Of a DNA stretch of 42,299 nt, positions 15,945-24,898 are shown piece after piece; the stretch's first letter is position 1, and every line of letters begins with the position of its first letter. The notes beneath the pieces are model-generated. The model did no database searches. It was not told where the DNA came from and saw only the letters and a program-made list of their open reading frames with translations. Source of the DNA: Spirochaetaceae bacterium (GTDB lineage Bacteria; Spirochaetota; Spirochaetia; Treponematales; Breznakiellaceae); NCBI GenBank assembly GCA_031279015.1, contig JAITJI010000041.1, forward strand, positions 1 to 42,299, given 5' to 3'. A program made the position numbers and the translations under genes.

Positions 15945-17152
15945 ATTTGACTCAACAGAACAGCTAAACAGCCAAAGACGATCAAGGCATACAGGGTTGA
16001 TGCATAAGAGCCTGATAATCTCTGCAACGAGCCGGCCAAGAAAGGCCCCAGAGGTGATGCGATCAGTATATTCATCGTGATTATGGAAAAGTTCATAGGA
16101 TAATGTTTCTGCCCGTAAAATTTATTTATTACCGTAGAATTACAGGGCATAATACCGCCGTAGGAAATACCGGCACAAACATATCCTATAACCAGAACAT
16201 GGATGGAATTGAAACGCAGGGCCAATATGAGAATACAGGATGTTATTACAAGGCCCAGCGAAACTATTAACATAGTCAGCCGTCTGCCGACCCGATCAAA
16301 TAATAATCCAAAAACAACCCTTCCGGTTCCGTTGAATACCGATATTAACCCCGCATAGAAAGCGGCAGCCGAAACCGTGACGCCCATATCAATGGCAAAT
16401 GGTGAAGCATGGCCGATTATCGCAAGACCGCCTGCGGAGAGGCATACCGACCATATAAAATACAGCCAGAAATAGGCATCGCTCACCATCTCTTTTGTCG
16501 TATAATCCTTTAAGGTACTTGTCCTCTCTTTTGTATCTTTGAAGGATCCTGACATTAGGGTTGTTTTTGGTTGAGAAATAATAAGGGAACATACTATTAT
16601 CAGCAGGAAATATACTCCGGCTATGCCTGCAAATACGATGCGCCAGCCGAACCTCTCCATCAGTATAGTGCTGGTTGTACTAAATACCATGCCGCCTAAG
16701 CCAAAGCCCATTAGCAGCAATCCGGATATAAATCCGGCTTTTTCGGGGAACCACCGCGTAACATTGCTGATAACCACATTATAGGCCAGTCCGATACCCA
16801 GGCCGACACACATCCCATAACAGATATAGAGACCCTTAAGGGTAACGATCCGTGATGCGAACCCGAATCCGGCCAGTACAAAAACGGCGCAAATGCGAAG
16901 TATCAAACCGGAAGACAATTTTCCGGCAAGCAGGCCCGCTATCAATCCTCCTATACAGAAGGCGGACATGGAGATGGTAAAGGTCAGTGAAGTTGCCTGG
17001 CGGTTCCAGTCAAACTCTGATTCCAACGGGACAATAAAGACAGACCACGCATATATAAGGCCTAAAAATAAAAGCAGGACAAAACCCGCAATCAGTTGTA
17101 TCCAGCGGGTTTTATCCAACAGGTTAAATTCAACATCCGTATCGACAGACAT
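15923..17152 (-). CDS. MFS transporter of the oxalate/formate antiporter (OFA) type
   Basis: The 409-residue protein is almost wholly hydrophobic with about twelve membrane helices. It contains the OFA-type segment LGLIYAWSVFIVPLE in helix 1 and the MFS loop around FDRVGRRLT. OFA family members move carboxylates, often as substrate/product antiporters. In this cluster it could import an organic acid or exchange it for the acid released by butyrate kinase. A GAGGAT ribosome site precedes the ATG at 17152. The stop is embedded in a stem-loop. Substrate identity is inferred from neighbours only. Confidence 0.85.
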   Translation of the reverse strand: MSVDTDVEFNLLDKTRWIQLIAGFVLLLFLGLIYAWSVFIVPLESEFDWNRQATSLTFTISMSAFCIGGLIAGLLAGKLSSGLILRICAVFVLAGFGFASRIVTLKGLYICYGMCVGLGIGLAYNVVISNVTRWFPEKAGFISGLLLMGFGLGGMVFSTTSTILMERFGWRIVFAGIAGVYFLLIIVCSLIISQPKTTLMSGSFKDTKERTSTLKDYTTKEMVSDAYFWLYFIWSVCLSAGGLAIIGHASPFAIDMGVTVSAAAFYAGLISVFNGTGRVVFGLLFDRVGRRLTMLIVSLGLVITSCILILALRFNSIHVLVIGYVCAGISYGGIMPCNSTVINKFYGQKHYPMNFSIITMNILIASPLGPFLAGSLQRLSGSYASTLYALIVFGCLAVLLSQIIRQKKS

Positions 17153-17202
17153 ATCAGATCCTCAATCAATGGCGGTTTGTCTATATTGCATACAGATCAA
17201 CC

Positions 17203-18108
17203 CTAATTGCAAACAGCGCATGCCAGAACCAGTGAATTGTATTTTTCTTCTCCGGATGACCCTCTTGAAGTCAATACAATCGGACATGCGGCGCCAACGA
17301 TCAACCCTGCCATCTTTGCGTTGGCCATTTCCACAAAACTCTTGCCAAGCAAATTTCCCGCATGGATGTTGGGCACAACAAGGATGTCCGCTTCTCCCGC
17401 GCAGGGACTTTCATAACCCTTTACCGTTGCCCGCTCCCTGACCATGGCCAAATCAAGCGAAATGGGACCTTCCACGGTACAGTTGGCAATGGCGCCGGAT
17501 CTATTCATATCCTTCAATGCGGCGGCTTCGATTGTTTCGGGCATTTTTGGATTAACTTTTTCTACCGCGGTAAGAATACACACCTTTGGATTTGCCTCTC
17601 CTAATGCGTTCATGACCGAGACCGCATTCTCAATGATACCCTTCTTTTGTTCCACCGTCGGGTATGGCATCATTCCCCCATCGGTGCTGATGACAAGCTT
17701 ATGATAAACAGGAATTTCATTCAGGGCGATATGGGACATTATACGGTTTCCGGAAAGCCCGTATTCCTTATTCACCACATGCCTAAGCAGTTCACCTGTT
17801 TCAAGCCTGCCCTTCATTAAAAATTGCGCCCTGCCGCTTTTTATCAGTTCTATGCCCTTTGCTGCGGCTTCATCCGGAGTTTTTGCATCGCAGATCTGAT
17901 CGTCCCTTACGGTATGTCCCAGTTTTTCTGCAACTTTTTTGATATCCTCACGAATGCCGATAAGGAGGAAGCGAAGAAGCCCGTCCCGTTCAACATGAAA
18001 TACCGCTTCCAGGGAATGTTCATCCGCTGCCCACACCAACGCGACGGTCTTGAGTTCCGGCGTTGCCTTAACAAGTTTTGCTACATCGGCAAATGATTGC
18101 AAGCTCAT
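17203..18108 (-). CDS. ptb: Phosphate butyryltransferase
   Basis: The 301-residue protein belongs to the phosphate acetyl/butyryltransferase family. It shows ALNEIPVYHKLVISTDGGMM, the typical VEGPISLDLAM, and the C-terminal GEADILVVPNIHAGNLLGKS with VGAACPIVLTSRG. Length and motifs match Ptb rather than the longer Pta. It exchanges CoA for phosphate on butyryl-CoA or another short acyl-CoA, giving the acyl phosphate used by butyrate kinase. It lies 21 bases after the aldehyde dehydrogenase stop, with an AGGAG ribosome site, consistent with one operon that turns an aldehyde into an acid with ATP gain. Confidence 0.93.
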   Translation of the reverse strand: MSLQSFADVAKLVKATPELKTVALVWAADEHSLEAVFHVERDGLLRFLLIGIREDIKKVAEKLGHTVRDDQICDAKTPDEAAAKGIELIKSGRAQFLMKGRLETGELLRHVVNKEYGLSGNRIMSHIALNEIPVYHKLVISTDGGMMPYPTVEQKKGIIENAVSVMNALGEANPKVCILTAVEKVNPKMPETIEAAALKDMNRSGAIANCTVEGPISLDLAMVRERATVKGYESPCAGEADILVVPNIHAGNLLGKSFVEMANAKMAGLIVGAACPIVLTSRGSSGEEKYNSLVLACAVCN

Positions 18109-18129
18109 CTTTATCTCCTGTTTGAAGTG

Positions 18130-19506
18130 CTACTCTGACCAGATCTGCTGAACGCTGGGAATATCCTTCGGGTCTCTTTTCCAGCCGATACGGGAAATGT
18201 TGATCAGATGTTCAAAGGTCAAATTTTCCGAGATTGAATTGTTTCCCCAGGAACCGCACCCAAGGGTACTGGTGGGATTAAAGCCATTGGCGAGGGCCGG
18301 ATTGGCCGCAAATATACCGGGCTGATTTACAAGCAGCCGTGATACTGGCAGGGTTGTGCCGCAGTATTCCACTTTCTTTTCATCGTTTGTATGTATCACC
18401 GATGTATGACCCGCGCCCTGAAAGAGCAGATTAGTCCTGGCTATTTCAACGGCCTGTTCAAAAGTTTCATAGGTAAGCAGCACCAGGGCAGGACACATCT
18501 TTTCACCGCAAATAGGATCTGCCTTTCCAATTTTATGTGAATCGCCCTTCAGGAGAATTACCGCAGTGTTTTCGGGAACGGTTACGCCTGCCAGCTTGGC
18601 AATTGCAATGGCATTCTTGCCTACCAGATCTCTGTTGATAATCTTTCCGTCCGGAAACAGGGCCTTGCGGAACCTGTCTACTTCTTCCGGGCTTTCGGCA
18701 TAGTATGCCCCATTGGCCTTGAGGGCTTCCACTATCTGACCGGCATCTTCTTTGGGTACGATAACGGACTGATTCCCCGCGCAGATCAGGCCATTGTCGA
18801 ATTTACGTCCGATAACAATTTGAGCGGCGGCCTCTTTATAATCAAACCCTTTGTCAATGATCGTTTGAACATTTCCCGGTCCGACACCAAAGGCGGGGCG
18901 GCCGCTGGAATATGCGGATTGGACCATGGCGGCGCCTCCGGTAGCGATGATGACGTCACACTTTTTCATCAGAATCTGGGTACATTCAACCGAAGGTTCC
19001 TCAATACATTGAATGATGTTTTTGGGAGCCTGTAGCTTGGCAAGGGCTTCATTCAAAATTTGTATTGTATGCAGGGTCGTTTTTTTTGCCCGGGGATGCG
19101 GCGCAACGATCAGAACGTTGCGGCCCTTTAAGGCAAAGGCGGCATTAAAAAGCACGGTGATGTTGGGATTGGTTGTGGGCGCCACGGAACAAAGGATTCC
19201 CTTTGGGGAGGCCACTAATTTGAGACTCCTTTCCCTGTCTTCACCGATAATTCCAACCGATTTTTTTCCCTTTAGCGCATACCATATACCATCAGGCGAA
19301 CCGATGTTTTTTTCAAATTTTGATTCGTAATCGCCAAGGCCAGTTTCTTCAATTACTTCCCTGGAAAGTTCCTCAGCCTTGCTTTTGAAGGCAAGCAACA
19401 TTGCCTTAATGCAGGCATCAACCTTCTCCTGATCATACTTTGCAAATTCTGCAAGAGCCGTCTTTGCTTTCCCGATCATGCTGTCAATCAATTCGATATT
19501 GTCCAT
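18130..19506 (-). CDS. CoA-acylating aldehyde dehydrogenase
   Basis: The 458-residue protein is an aldehyde dehydrogenase without the N-terminal extension of EutE/PduP shell enzymes. The nucleophile is Cys242 in DNGLICAGNQSVIV, the pattern seen in the aldehyde half of AdhE and in succinate-semialdehyde dehydrogenase (acylating). SVAPTTNPNITVLFNAAFALKG is a further family mark. It should convert an aldehyde plus CoA and NAD(P)+ to acyl-CoA, feeding the next gene, phosphate butyryltransferase. A GGAAGGAT site precedes the ATG. No microcompartment shell gene is present in the window. The aldehyde is unknown; a C4 semialdehyde or butanal is possible. Confidence 0.88.
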   Translation of the reverse strand: MDNIELIDSMIGKAKTALAEFAKYDQEKVDACIKAMLLAFKSKAEELSREVIEETGLGDYESKFEKNIGSPDGIWYALKGKKSVGIIGEDRERSLKLVASPKGILCSVAPTTNPNITVLFNAAFALKGRNVLIVAPHPRAKKTTLHTIQILNEALAKLQAPKNIIQCIEEPSVECTQILMKKCDVIIATGGAAMVQSAYSSGRPAFGVGPGNVQTIIDKGFDYKEAAAQIVIGRKFDNGLICAGNQSVIVPKEDAGQIVEALKANGAYYAESPEEVDRFRKALFPDGKIINRDLVGKNAIAIAKLAGVTVPENTAVILLKGDSHKIGKADPICGEKMCPALVLLTYETFEQAVEIARTNLLFQGAGHTSVIHTNDEKKVEYCGTTLPVSRLLVNQPGIFAANPALANGFNPTSTLGCGSWGNNSISENLTFEHLINISRIGWKRDPKDIPSVQQIWSE

Positions 19507-19537
19507 AATTTATCCTTCCTTCAAAGAATTGGTATCA

Positions 19538-19551
19538 ATAGTATTACTATA
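19538..19551 (-). promoter_or_regulatory. Palindrome overlapping a candidate -10 box upstream of the aldehyde dehydrogenase
   Basis: ATAGTA-T-TACTAT (19538-19550) is a perfect 6-1-6 palindrome. On the minus strand it overlaps TATAGT (19551-19546), a five-of-six match to a -10 box. The -35 region is weak. This suggests a second, regulated promoter for the lower half of the cluster. Confidence 0.4.
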
Positions 19552-19598
19552 CGTCCATATAAATAATTTATAATTGTATATTTCGGAATTACTTTCAT

Positions 19599-19638
19599 AA
19601 ATGAAGAACCCAGGATCTTGCTCCTGGGTTCTTCATTT
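19599..19638 (-). terminator. 17-bp perfect stem-loop between transporter and aldehyde dehydrogenase genes
   Basis: AAATGAAGAACCCAGGA (19599-19615) pairs without mismatch with TCCTGGGTTCTTCATTT (19622-19638), leaving a six-base loop. It starts 20 bases after the stop of the upstream transporter in the direction of transcription. The U-tract is short, so it may be a terminator, a processing site or an mRNA-stabilising element. It separates the cluster into upper (three genes) and lower (six genes) parts. Confidence 0.6.
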
Positions 19639-19658
19639 GAAAAACTCCCCTTGCCGGG

Positions 19659-20861
19659 TTATGCTGCGGCCTTTGCAGGCTCACTGGCTGCGGGGCATGT
19701 TTTTGTAAGATAGGCATTCCAGATAATCTGCAATACTACCACAACGCCGAATATGACGGTGGAAGTAATAAAAGCGCCCTGGGATCCTGTTCCGCCCCAG
19801 GCGGCTGTAATAAGATTAACGATAATTGGGGACAGGATAACGCCGAAGTTTATAAAGCCCATGATAACCGAGAAGGTCGGGGCAAACTGTTCCGGCGTAC
19901 AGATCCGGCTGATGATATAGCCGCCGCTGGAAAAATTAGCGCCGAAGAAAAGACCCAACAGTACGGCGGCTATGTATACCATGGCGACATTACTGGCAAG
20001 ACAGATCGTCAGCATGCCGAGGAAGCCAAAGAGGGCCGCGAAGGTACCAATAAAGAGCTTGACTGCCTTTATCACGGCTTGGAAAACGACCCCGAGGACG
20101 GCGCCGACTACCGTAATGATTGACATGGCAAGGCCCGAAGCGGTTGCATCGCCGAGACTCTCTCCGACGATGTACATAGAAACATTCAAGGGGAAAGAAA
20201 CATAGGCCACATACATCAGCGCCACAATGCAGCACTGGATCCAGCCCTTGACGGGTACCGGCGCCTTGGGAGCCGAATTGGCGGGAGCGGGAGGAACCAC
20301 TTCACCTCTGGGCAGGCAGATAAGGGCAATAAGGAATACAGGCACCGCCACGAGGTACAGAAGATAGATATTCACCCAGCCGCTAAGGGCAACAGGACCG
20401 GCGATCAACAAAAGCAGCGTGGCGCCGCCGGTGGCAAAGGTTGTGTTAAGACCAAGCAGGGTATTCTTTTTCTGGCCTTCAAAATTCTGCAGAATCAAGG
20501 TCCCGACCAATGGGTACATAAAGCCCTGACCGGCGCCGACGAGGAACGCACAGACGTACAGAATTGCAAGCGTACTGTGATTAAAGAACGGAACTATGCC
20601 GCCGACAAGAATACAGATTACGCCGACAAGCAGCATTGACTTGATGCGGAACTTTTTTGTAAGAAATCCTACGGCGAAAGATACCGGAAGCCCGCCTATC
20701 ATCCCCATCTGCATGACGTATTGAATCGCTGTTACACTGGCATTAGGGAAAAATGCCGCCACATCGGCCATAACAACTGATGCGATGGTATTTATCTGCG
20801 ACACAAATGCCAGAGCCAAGATAGCAACGGTAAGCTTAATAAGACTTTTCCCTTCACTCAT
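19659..20861 (-). CDS. MFS transporter
   Basis: I place the start at the ATG at 20861, not at an earlier in-frame codon, because AGGAGAGG lies in front of it. The 400-residue product has about twelve membrane helices and begins MSEGKSLIKLTVAIL. The helix 2-3 loop is GFLTKKFRIKSMLL, and the helix 8-9 region is short and polar. It differs from the OFA-type transporter of the same cluster, so two different substrates, or an import and export pair, are likely. The gene follows the YtcJ-type hydrolase and is followed by a long perfect hairpin. No substrate-specific motif was recognised. Confidence 0.85.
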   Translation of the reverse strand: MSEGKSLIKLTVAILALAFVSQINTIASVVMADVAAFFPNASVTAIQYVMQMGMIGGLPVSFAVGFLTKKFRIKSMLLVGVICILVGGIVPFFNHSTLAILYVCAFLVGAGQGFMYPLVGTLILQNFEGQKKNTLLGLNTTFATGGATLLLLIAGPVALSGWVNIYLLYLVAVPVFLIALICLPRGEVVPPAPANSAPKAPVPVKGWIQCCIVALMYVAYVSFPLNVSMYIVGESLGDATASGLAMSIITVVGAVLGVVFQAVIKAVKLFIGTFAALFGFLGMLTICLASNVAMVYIAAVLLGLFFGANFSSGGYIISRICTPEQFAPTFSVIMGFINFGVILSPIIVNLITAAWGGTGSQGAFITSTVIFGVVVVLQIIWNAYLTKTCPAASEPAKAAA

Positions 20862-20905
20862 AACCAACCTCTCCTGATCCAAAATAATTAAAATTAAACA
20901 TACGT

Positions 20906-22588
20906 CTAATTTTTTTCAAACACAATTTTCCCTGCACAGATTGTCATTACTACAGGAATATTGGCGATCTCATTTGGCGGGGTTGTGAATATATCCCTGC
21001 CTAATACCTGAAAGTCTGCAACTTTGTTTATTTCAATGGTACCGCGGACATTCTCCATGTGTTCCTGATATGCGCCGAAAACGGTATACATACGGATAGC
21101 GTCTTCCAGCTTCATAGCAAGATCGGGCCTTATCTGTTGACCCGCCATGGTGGTTCTGGTTACGGCAAACTGAACCCCTTCCCGCCAATTGAATGAAAAA
21201 CAGGGGGAATCCGATCCTCCCGCCACCGGAACGCCTTTGTCAATATATGCCTGCCAGTTGAACAACTCCTCTCCGGCCGTCAATCTGGGGGCATTCATAC
21301 CGGCGACAATATTAGCCGCAATAGGCTGGGGAGAAGCGCCAATATTATAGCGGCTCATCTTCCCGGCGTTTTCCACGGTCATATCATCAGCGTGGATAAT
21401 ATAGTGCCGAGGCGTTTCGCGGGGGAACATTTCCTGGGCCTGTGCAAAGGCATCTATTGCGGTATCGATGGTCTTCCCGCCTATAGCATGTATGCATACC
21501 TGCCAGCCCCTGCGGTGCAGCTCAATGATTGTCCTGCTTATATTCTCCGCCTGTTCATCGTTGGTTTGTCCCGGAAAAACGGATCTTCCCGTTCCTTCAG
21601 GCCGATCCTCACGGGGACGCAGCCAGATTCCCTGATCGCCGAACAGTTTTACTGCGTCCGCCTTAACCCAGTTCCGGTCTTCAAAAACAGGCAATGACAT
21701 TTCGTCGATACCGCGCAGGGTATGTTCATAATCCTCAATTCCTTCTATGCAGGGATTGATGGCAATGCTTACCCGGGCCGTTAGTTTGCCCTCTCTGCGC
21801 AGCTTCTCATACACATGCAGGACTTTTTCCCGGCCGACACCAAAGAATATCCGTTCCAGCCCCCGGCCAATAATATCATTGTGACTGGCGGCCCCCTGTT
21901 CATTCAGGGCTTTCTGGACGCGAAGAATTAAGGTTTCAAGTTCTTCTTCGCTCACCACGGGACAATGATTGCCGATAAGATGATGCGCGGACCATTCAAG
22001 CAATCTGCCATTGGGCTCTCCGGTCTTCGGGTCCCTTTCCAGGATTCCCTCTTCCGGCGCAAGGGCCCTGAAATTTTTATCAATGCCGGCGGCTTCCAGC
22101 GCCCTGGAATTAACTACCAGGGTATGAAGTCCAAAATCCGTAAGCATCACAGGATTGTCAGGCGAAACCGGATCAAGGTCCCAGCGGTTAAGGCCGCGCC
22201 CTTCCGCGGCGCATTCTTCCAGGAGGAACTCAAGAAAACCGCTTCCGTATATCCACTGACCGGGTTTTTTTCCGGCAACGGCGGCGGCAATTTTTTTCTG
22301 CAGATCCTTAACAGTTTTAATGTCCGGCGTTCCCACTTGAAGAAAGCCGGAATCCAGCATCAGGCCTGTCAGGGTGGCATGCAGGTGGGCGTCATTCGCC
22401 GCCGGCAAAAGCACCTTACCGCCCAGGTCGATGACCCTGGTGGCAGGGCCAATACGCGCGGAGATCTCATCATTTGAACCAACATCAATGATCCAGCCAT
22501 CTTTAACTGCAACAGCCTGATGGAAGGTATTGTGTTTATCAAGGGTAGCCACCTTCCCATTTTTCAATACAAGTTCTGCTATTACCAA
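20906..22588 (-). CDS. YtcJ-like amidohydrolase (amidohydrolase_3 family)
   Basis: The 560-residue protein has the N-terminal beta segment AELVLKNGKVATLD and the metal motif NDAHLHATLTG. Further ligands lie in VCIHAIGG and YIIHADDM, with the terminal Asp site in AGGSDSPCFSFN, all typical of YtcJ-like enzymes. The start is a TTG at 22588 preceded by GAGGAGG at ideal distance. The family hydrolyses amides, formyl or cyclic amide and lactone bonds. Here it lies between an enoate reductase and a transporter and probably hydrolyses the substrate or an early intermediate. The actual bond is unknown. Confidence 0.87.
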   Translation of the reverse strand: MVIAELVLKNGKVATLDKHNTFHQAVAVKDGWIIDVGSNDEISARIGPATRVIDLGGKVLLPAANDAHLHATLTGLMLDSGFLQVGTPDIKTVKDLQKKIAAAVAGKKPGQWIYGSGFLEFLLEECAAEGRGLNRWDLDPVSPDNPVMLTDFGLHTLVVNSRALEAAGIDKNFRALAPEEGILERDPKTGEPNGRLLEWSAHHLIGNHCPVVSEEELETLILRVQKALNEQGAASHNDIIGRGLERIFFGVGREKVLHVYEKLRREGKLTARVSIAINPCIEGIEDYEHTLRGIDEMSLPVFEDRNWVKADAVKLFGDQGIWLRPREDRPEGTGRSVFPGQTNDEQAENISRTIIELHRRGWQVCIHAIGGKTIDTAIDAFAQAQEMFPRETPRHYIIHADDMTVENAGKMSRYNIGASPQPIAANIVAGMNAPRLTAGEELFNWQAYIDKGVPVAGGSDSPCFSFNWREGVQFAVTRTTMAGQQIRPDLAMKLEDAIRMYTVFGAYQEHMENVRGTIEINKVADFQVLGRDIFTTPPNEIANIPVVMTICAGKIVFEKN

Positions 22589-22630
22589 TTAATGCCTCCT
22601 CGTCTTTGTCCGATCTATTTAACCTAATGG

Positions 22631-24595
22631 TTAAATGATATCGATAGCTGCATAATACCCGCCATGTATCGCGTCTTTAACCCGCGTCGCTTTCTGGCAG
22701 TCACCAATAGCTATATACCGCTTCACCCCCTTTGCCGTCTGTAGCTGCATGGCCAGATCGCTTCTGGGTTTCATTCCAACCGCATATACAACCGTGTCGG
22801 CAGTTATTAATTCTTTTTTTCCATCCCGTTCCGTCAGGACTCCGTCCCCGGTTATTTCCAGGCATTTTGTATTTACCAATGGAGTTATTGCATCGGAGAG
22901 ATTGTTAAGGGCCTCCATCATGGAATCCTTATGAATACGGTTAGCATCAGGGGCAAGCTTGTCCTGCATCTCTATCAGGGTTACTTTTTTCCCCTTCCCG
23001 CCCAGGAATATGCTTACCTCGCAGCCCACAAGACCACCGCCGATAACCACTACATTTGCGCCCTTTACCATGTCAACGGATGTATAGACTGTTGTGGCGT
23101 GGATGCAGGGGAGCAGATCCACTCCTTTGAACGAAGGAATGATCGGTTCGGCGCCGGCCGCACAGATGACCGCATAGGGCTTAATTTCTTCAATAAATTG
23201 CACCGTCACTTCCGTATTCAGGCGTACATCAATAGCGTGCTTCCCGGTTTGGCGGATTAAATATTGAGTGAGGCTGTTAAGATCATCCTTGTGTTCATCC
23301 AGGGCCGCAAATTTCAATGTTCCCCCAAGGGAATTTGTCTTTTCCGCCAGTATCACCTCATGTCCTCTTTCTGCGGCTGTTATGGCCGCCTGCATTCCTC
23401 CGGGACCGCCGCCTACGACAAGTACCTTCCGGCTTGTCAGCGGACCGGGAGTACGCACGGTCCAGAGTTCCGCGCCGGCCAGGGGATTAACATCACAGTT
23501 GTTAAGGCCGTCATATTTCCGGCCCAGGCAGTTGTTACAGCGGATGCAGGGACGCCAGTCGTCAAGACGATCATCTTCAATCTTATGGGGTAGTTCCGGG
23601 TCGGCAACAAAGCCGCGGCCAATGGCAATAAAATCGGCTTTGCCTTCTTCAAGGATCCGTTCCATAATAACCGGGTCCATGTGGGCGCCCACGGTCGCGA
23701 CAGGTATTCTGACCTTTTTCTTAACCGCTTCCGCCAGGTGAGTATTTGTATCCCTTGGCTGATAGGAACCGGGGAACGTGTATTGACGGGCCGTATAGTA
23801 TGAACCTGCGGAAACATGGATAATATCCACATAGTCCTGAATGATGACGGCAAATTCGGCCGCCTCTTCCCGGGTAATGCCGTTCTTCAGGTGTTCATCG
23901 CCGCTGACCCGGTACTCTACAAGGAAATCATTCCCTACTTTTTCACGGATCGCCTTACAGACCATCAAGGGAAAACGCGCGCGGTTCTCAATGCTTCCGC
24001 CGTATTTATCCTGGCGCCAATTCGTCGCTCCGGATTGAAACTGTCCCAGCAGCCATCCATGGGCGCCGTGGATCATTACCATGCCGAATCCGATATTTTT
24101 TGCGGCCAGCGCGGCATTGGCAAAGTCCCCGGCAACCGCAAACATCATATCTTCGGTCATCGCCTGGACATGGACCCCGTCTTCCCGGGTGTATTCATTT
24201 GGACCCCAGGGATCATCCCCCCCAATCAGGGTGGGAAAGGTTACATCTCCGGCATGGTGTATCTGTACGGACGGAACCGCGCCGTGCCGGCGCAGAGCTT
24301 CGGTAATTTTGGATAGCTGAGGCCCCGGATCTCCGTAAACTTCATCGTGAACAATATAATGCCCAACTCCCCGGGAAGCTCCATGCCGGCGGCTGATAGT
24401 TGTTTCGGACAGGGTTACCGAAGCGGCGCCCCCCCGGGCCTTATCTTCATAATAAAACAAGGTCAAATCCACCGGCGCCCCGGTGTAGGCATCCGCCCAG
24501 GACAGGGATGTCGGCGTGGCCATGATCCGATTGCGAAATACGGTATTACGCACCTTGACAGGACTAAACAATAAAGGATACCTTGAATTGGGCAT
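22631..24595 (-). CDS. NADH:flavin oxidoreductase / 2-enoate reductase (old yellow enzyme with Fe-S and FAD domains)
   Basis: The ATG at 24595 is chosen because GGAGAAAG lies in front of it and the OYE barrel begins at once (RYPLLFSPVKVRNTVFRNRI). The 654-residue enzyme has an FMN TIM barrel (about 1-350), and a [4Fe-4S] motif C-x2-C-x2-C-x10-C in RPCIRCNNCLGRKYDG and the following NNC. FAD binding is at VLVVGGGPGGMQAAI and NADH binding at VVVIGGGLVGCEVSI. Relatives reduce 2-enoates, 2,4-dienoyl-CoA or bile-acid enones using NADH. As first gene of the cluster it probably reduces a C=C bond of the imported compound. All domains look complete. Confidence 0.9.
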   Translation of the reverse strand: MPNSRYPLLFSPVKVRNTVFRNRIMATPTSLSWADAYTGAPVDLTLFYYEDKARGGAASVTLSETTISRRHGASRGVGHYIVHDEVYGDPGPQLSKITEALRRHGAVPSVQIHHAGDVTFPTLIGGDDPWGPNEYTREDGVHVQAMTEDMMFAVAGDFANAALAAKNIGFGMVMIHGAHGWLLGQFQSGATNWRQDKYGGSIENRARFPLMVCKAIREKVGNDFLVEYRVSGDEHLKNGITREEAAEFAVIIQDYVDIIHVSAGSYYTARQYTFPGSYQPRDTNTHLAEAVKKKVRIPVATVGAHMDPVIMERILEEGKADFIAIGRGFVADPELPHKIEDDRLDDWRPCIRCNNCLGRKYDGLNNCDVNPLAGAELWTVRTPGPLTSRKVLVVGGGPGGMQAAITAAERGHEVILAEKTNSLGGTLKFAALDEHKDDLNSLTQYLIRQTGKHAIDVRLNTEVTVQFIEEIKPYAVICAAGAEPIIPSFKGVDLLPCIHATTVYTSVDMVKGANVVVIGGGLVGCEVSIFLGGKGKKVTLIEMQDKLAPDANRIHKDSMMEALNNLSDAITPLVNTKCLEITGDGVLTERDGKKELITADTVVYAVGMKPRSDLAMQLQTAKGVKRYIAIGDCQKATRVKDAIHGGYYAAIDII

Positions 24596-24898
24596 ATTGT
24601 ACTTTCTCCAAATAAAAAAAAATACGCTAACCAAAGACTTTAGCTTTAATATCGTAAACTCCAATAGATTAGGCTTATTGTATAAAACGGCTCAAAATAA
24701 CAGATACTCTTCATCTCTGTTGACATAACGAAAAGAAATAATCATCTAAAATGGAGTGATTTTAAGGATTCCGGAACCGGTCTAAAGAAACGGATTAAAT
24801 TTACCCGATTTCCGTTATTTACAATGCATCCTGTTGCGGCTGCTGTAGAATATACTTAGTTATATACATTATAACTCTAGAAATACCGGAGGTTTACT
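24596..24898. promoter_or_regulatory. Divergent intergenic region between the catabolic cluster and the NTF2-like gene
   Basis: This 303-base AT-rich stretch separates the minus-strand cluster from the plus-strand NTF2-like gene and should hold the promoters of both. The clearest site is AGTTATA-TACAT-TATAACT (24858-24876), a perfect 7-bp inverted repeat 22 bases before the NTF2-like ATG. A perfect TTGACA is at 24720-24725 on the plus strand but has no good -10 at normal spacing. I found no convincing minus-strand sigma70 promoter, which fits dependence on an activator such as the nearby AraC protein. Confidence 0.45.

Noticed and set aside
22369-22560. Short antisense and alternative-frame reading frames within the YtcJ-like gene
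   Set aside because: They lie entirely within a well-supported gene and have no ribosome sites or motifs.
12848-24595. Phloroglucinol/gallate degradation or lysine fermentation pathway assignment
   Set aside because: The cluster lacks recognisable phloroglucinol reductase, triacetate lyase, CoA-transferase and the lysine aminomutase set, so naming a known pathway would be unsupported.
24720-24752. Perfect TTGACA with downstream TAAAAT as a plus-strand promoter
   Set aside because: The spacing is 21 bases; at 17 bases the -10 would be CATCTA. Not convincing enough to call.
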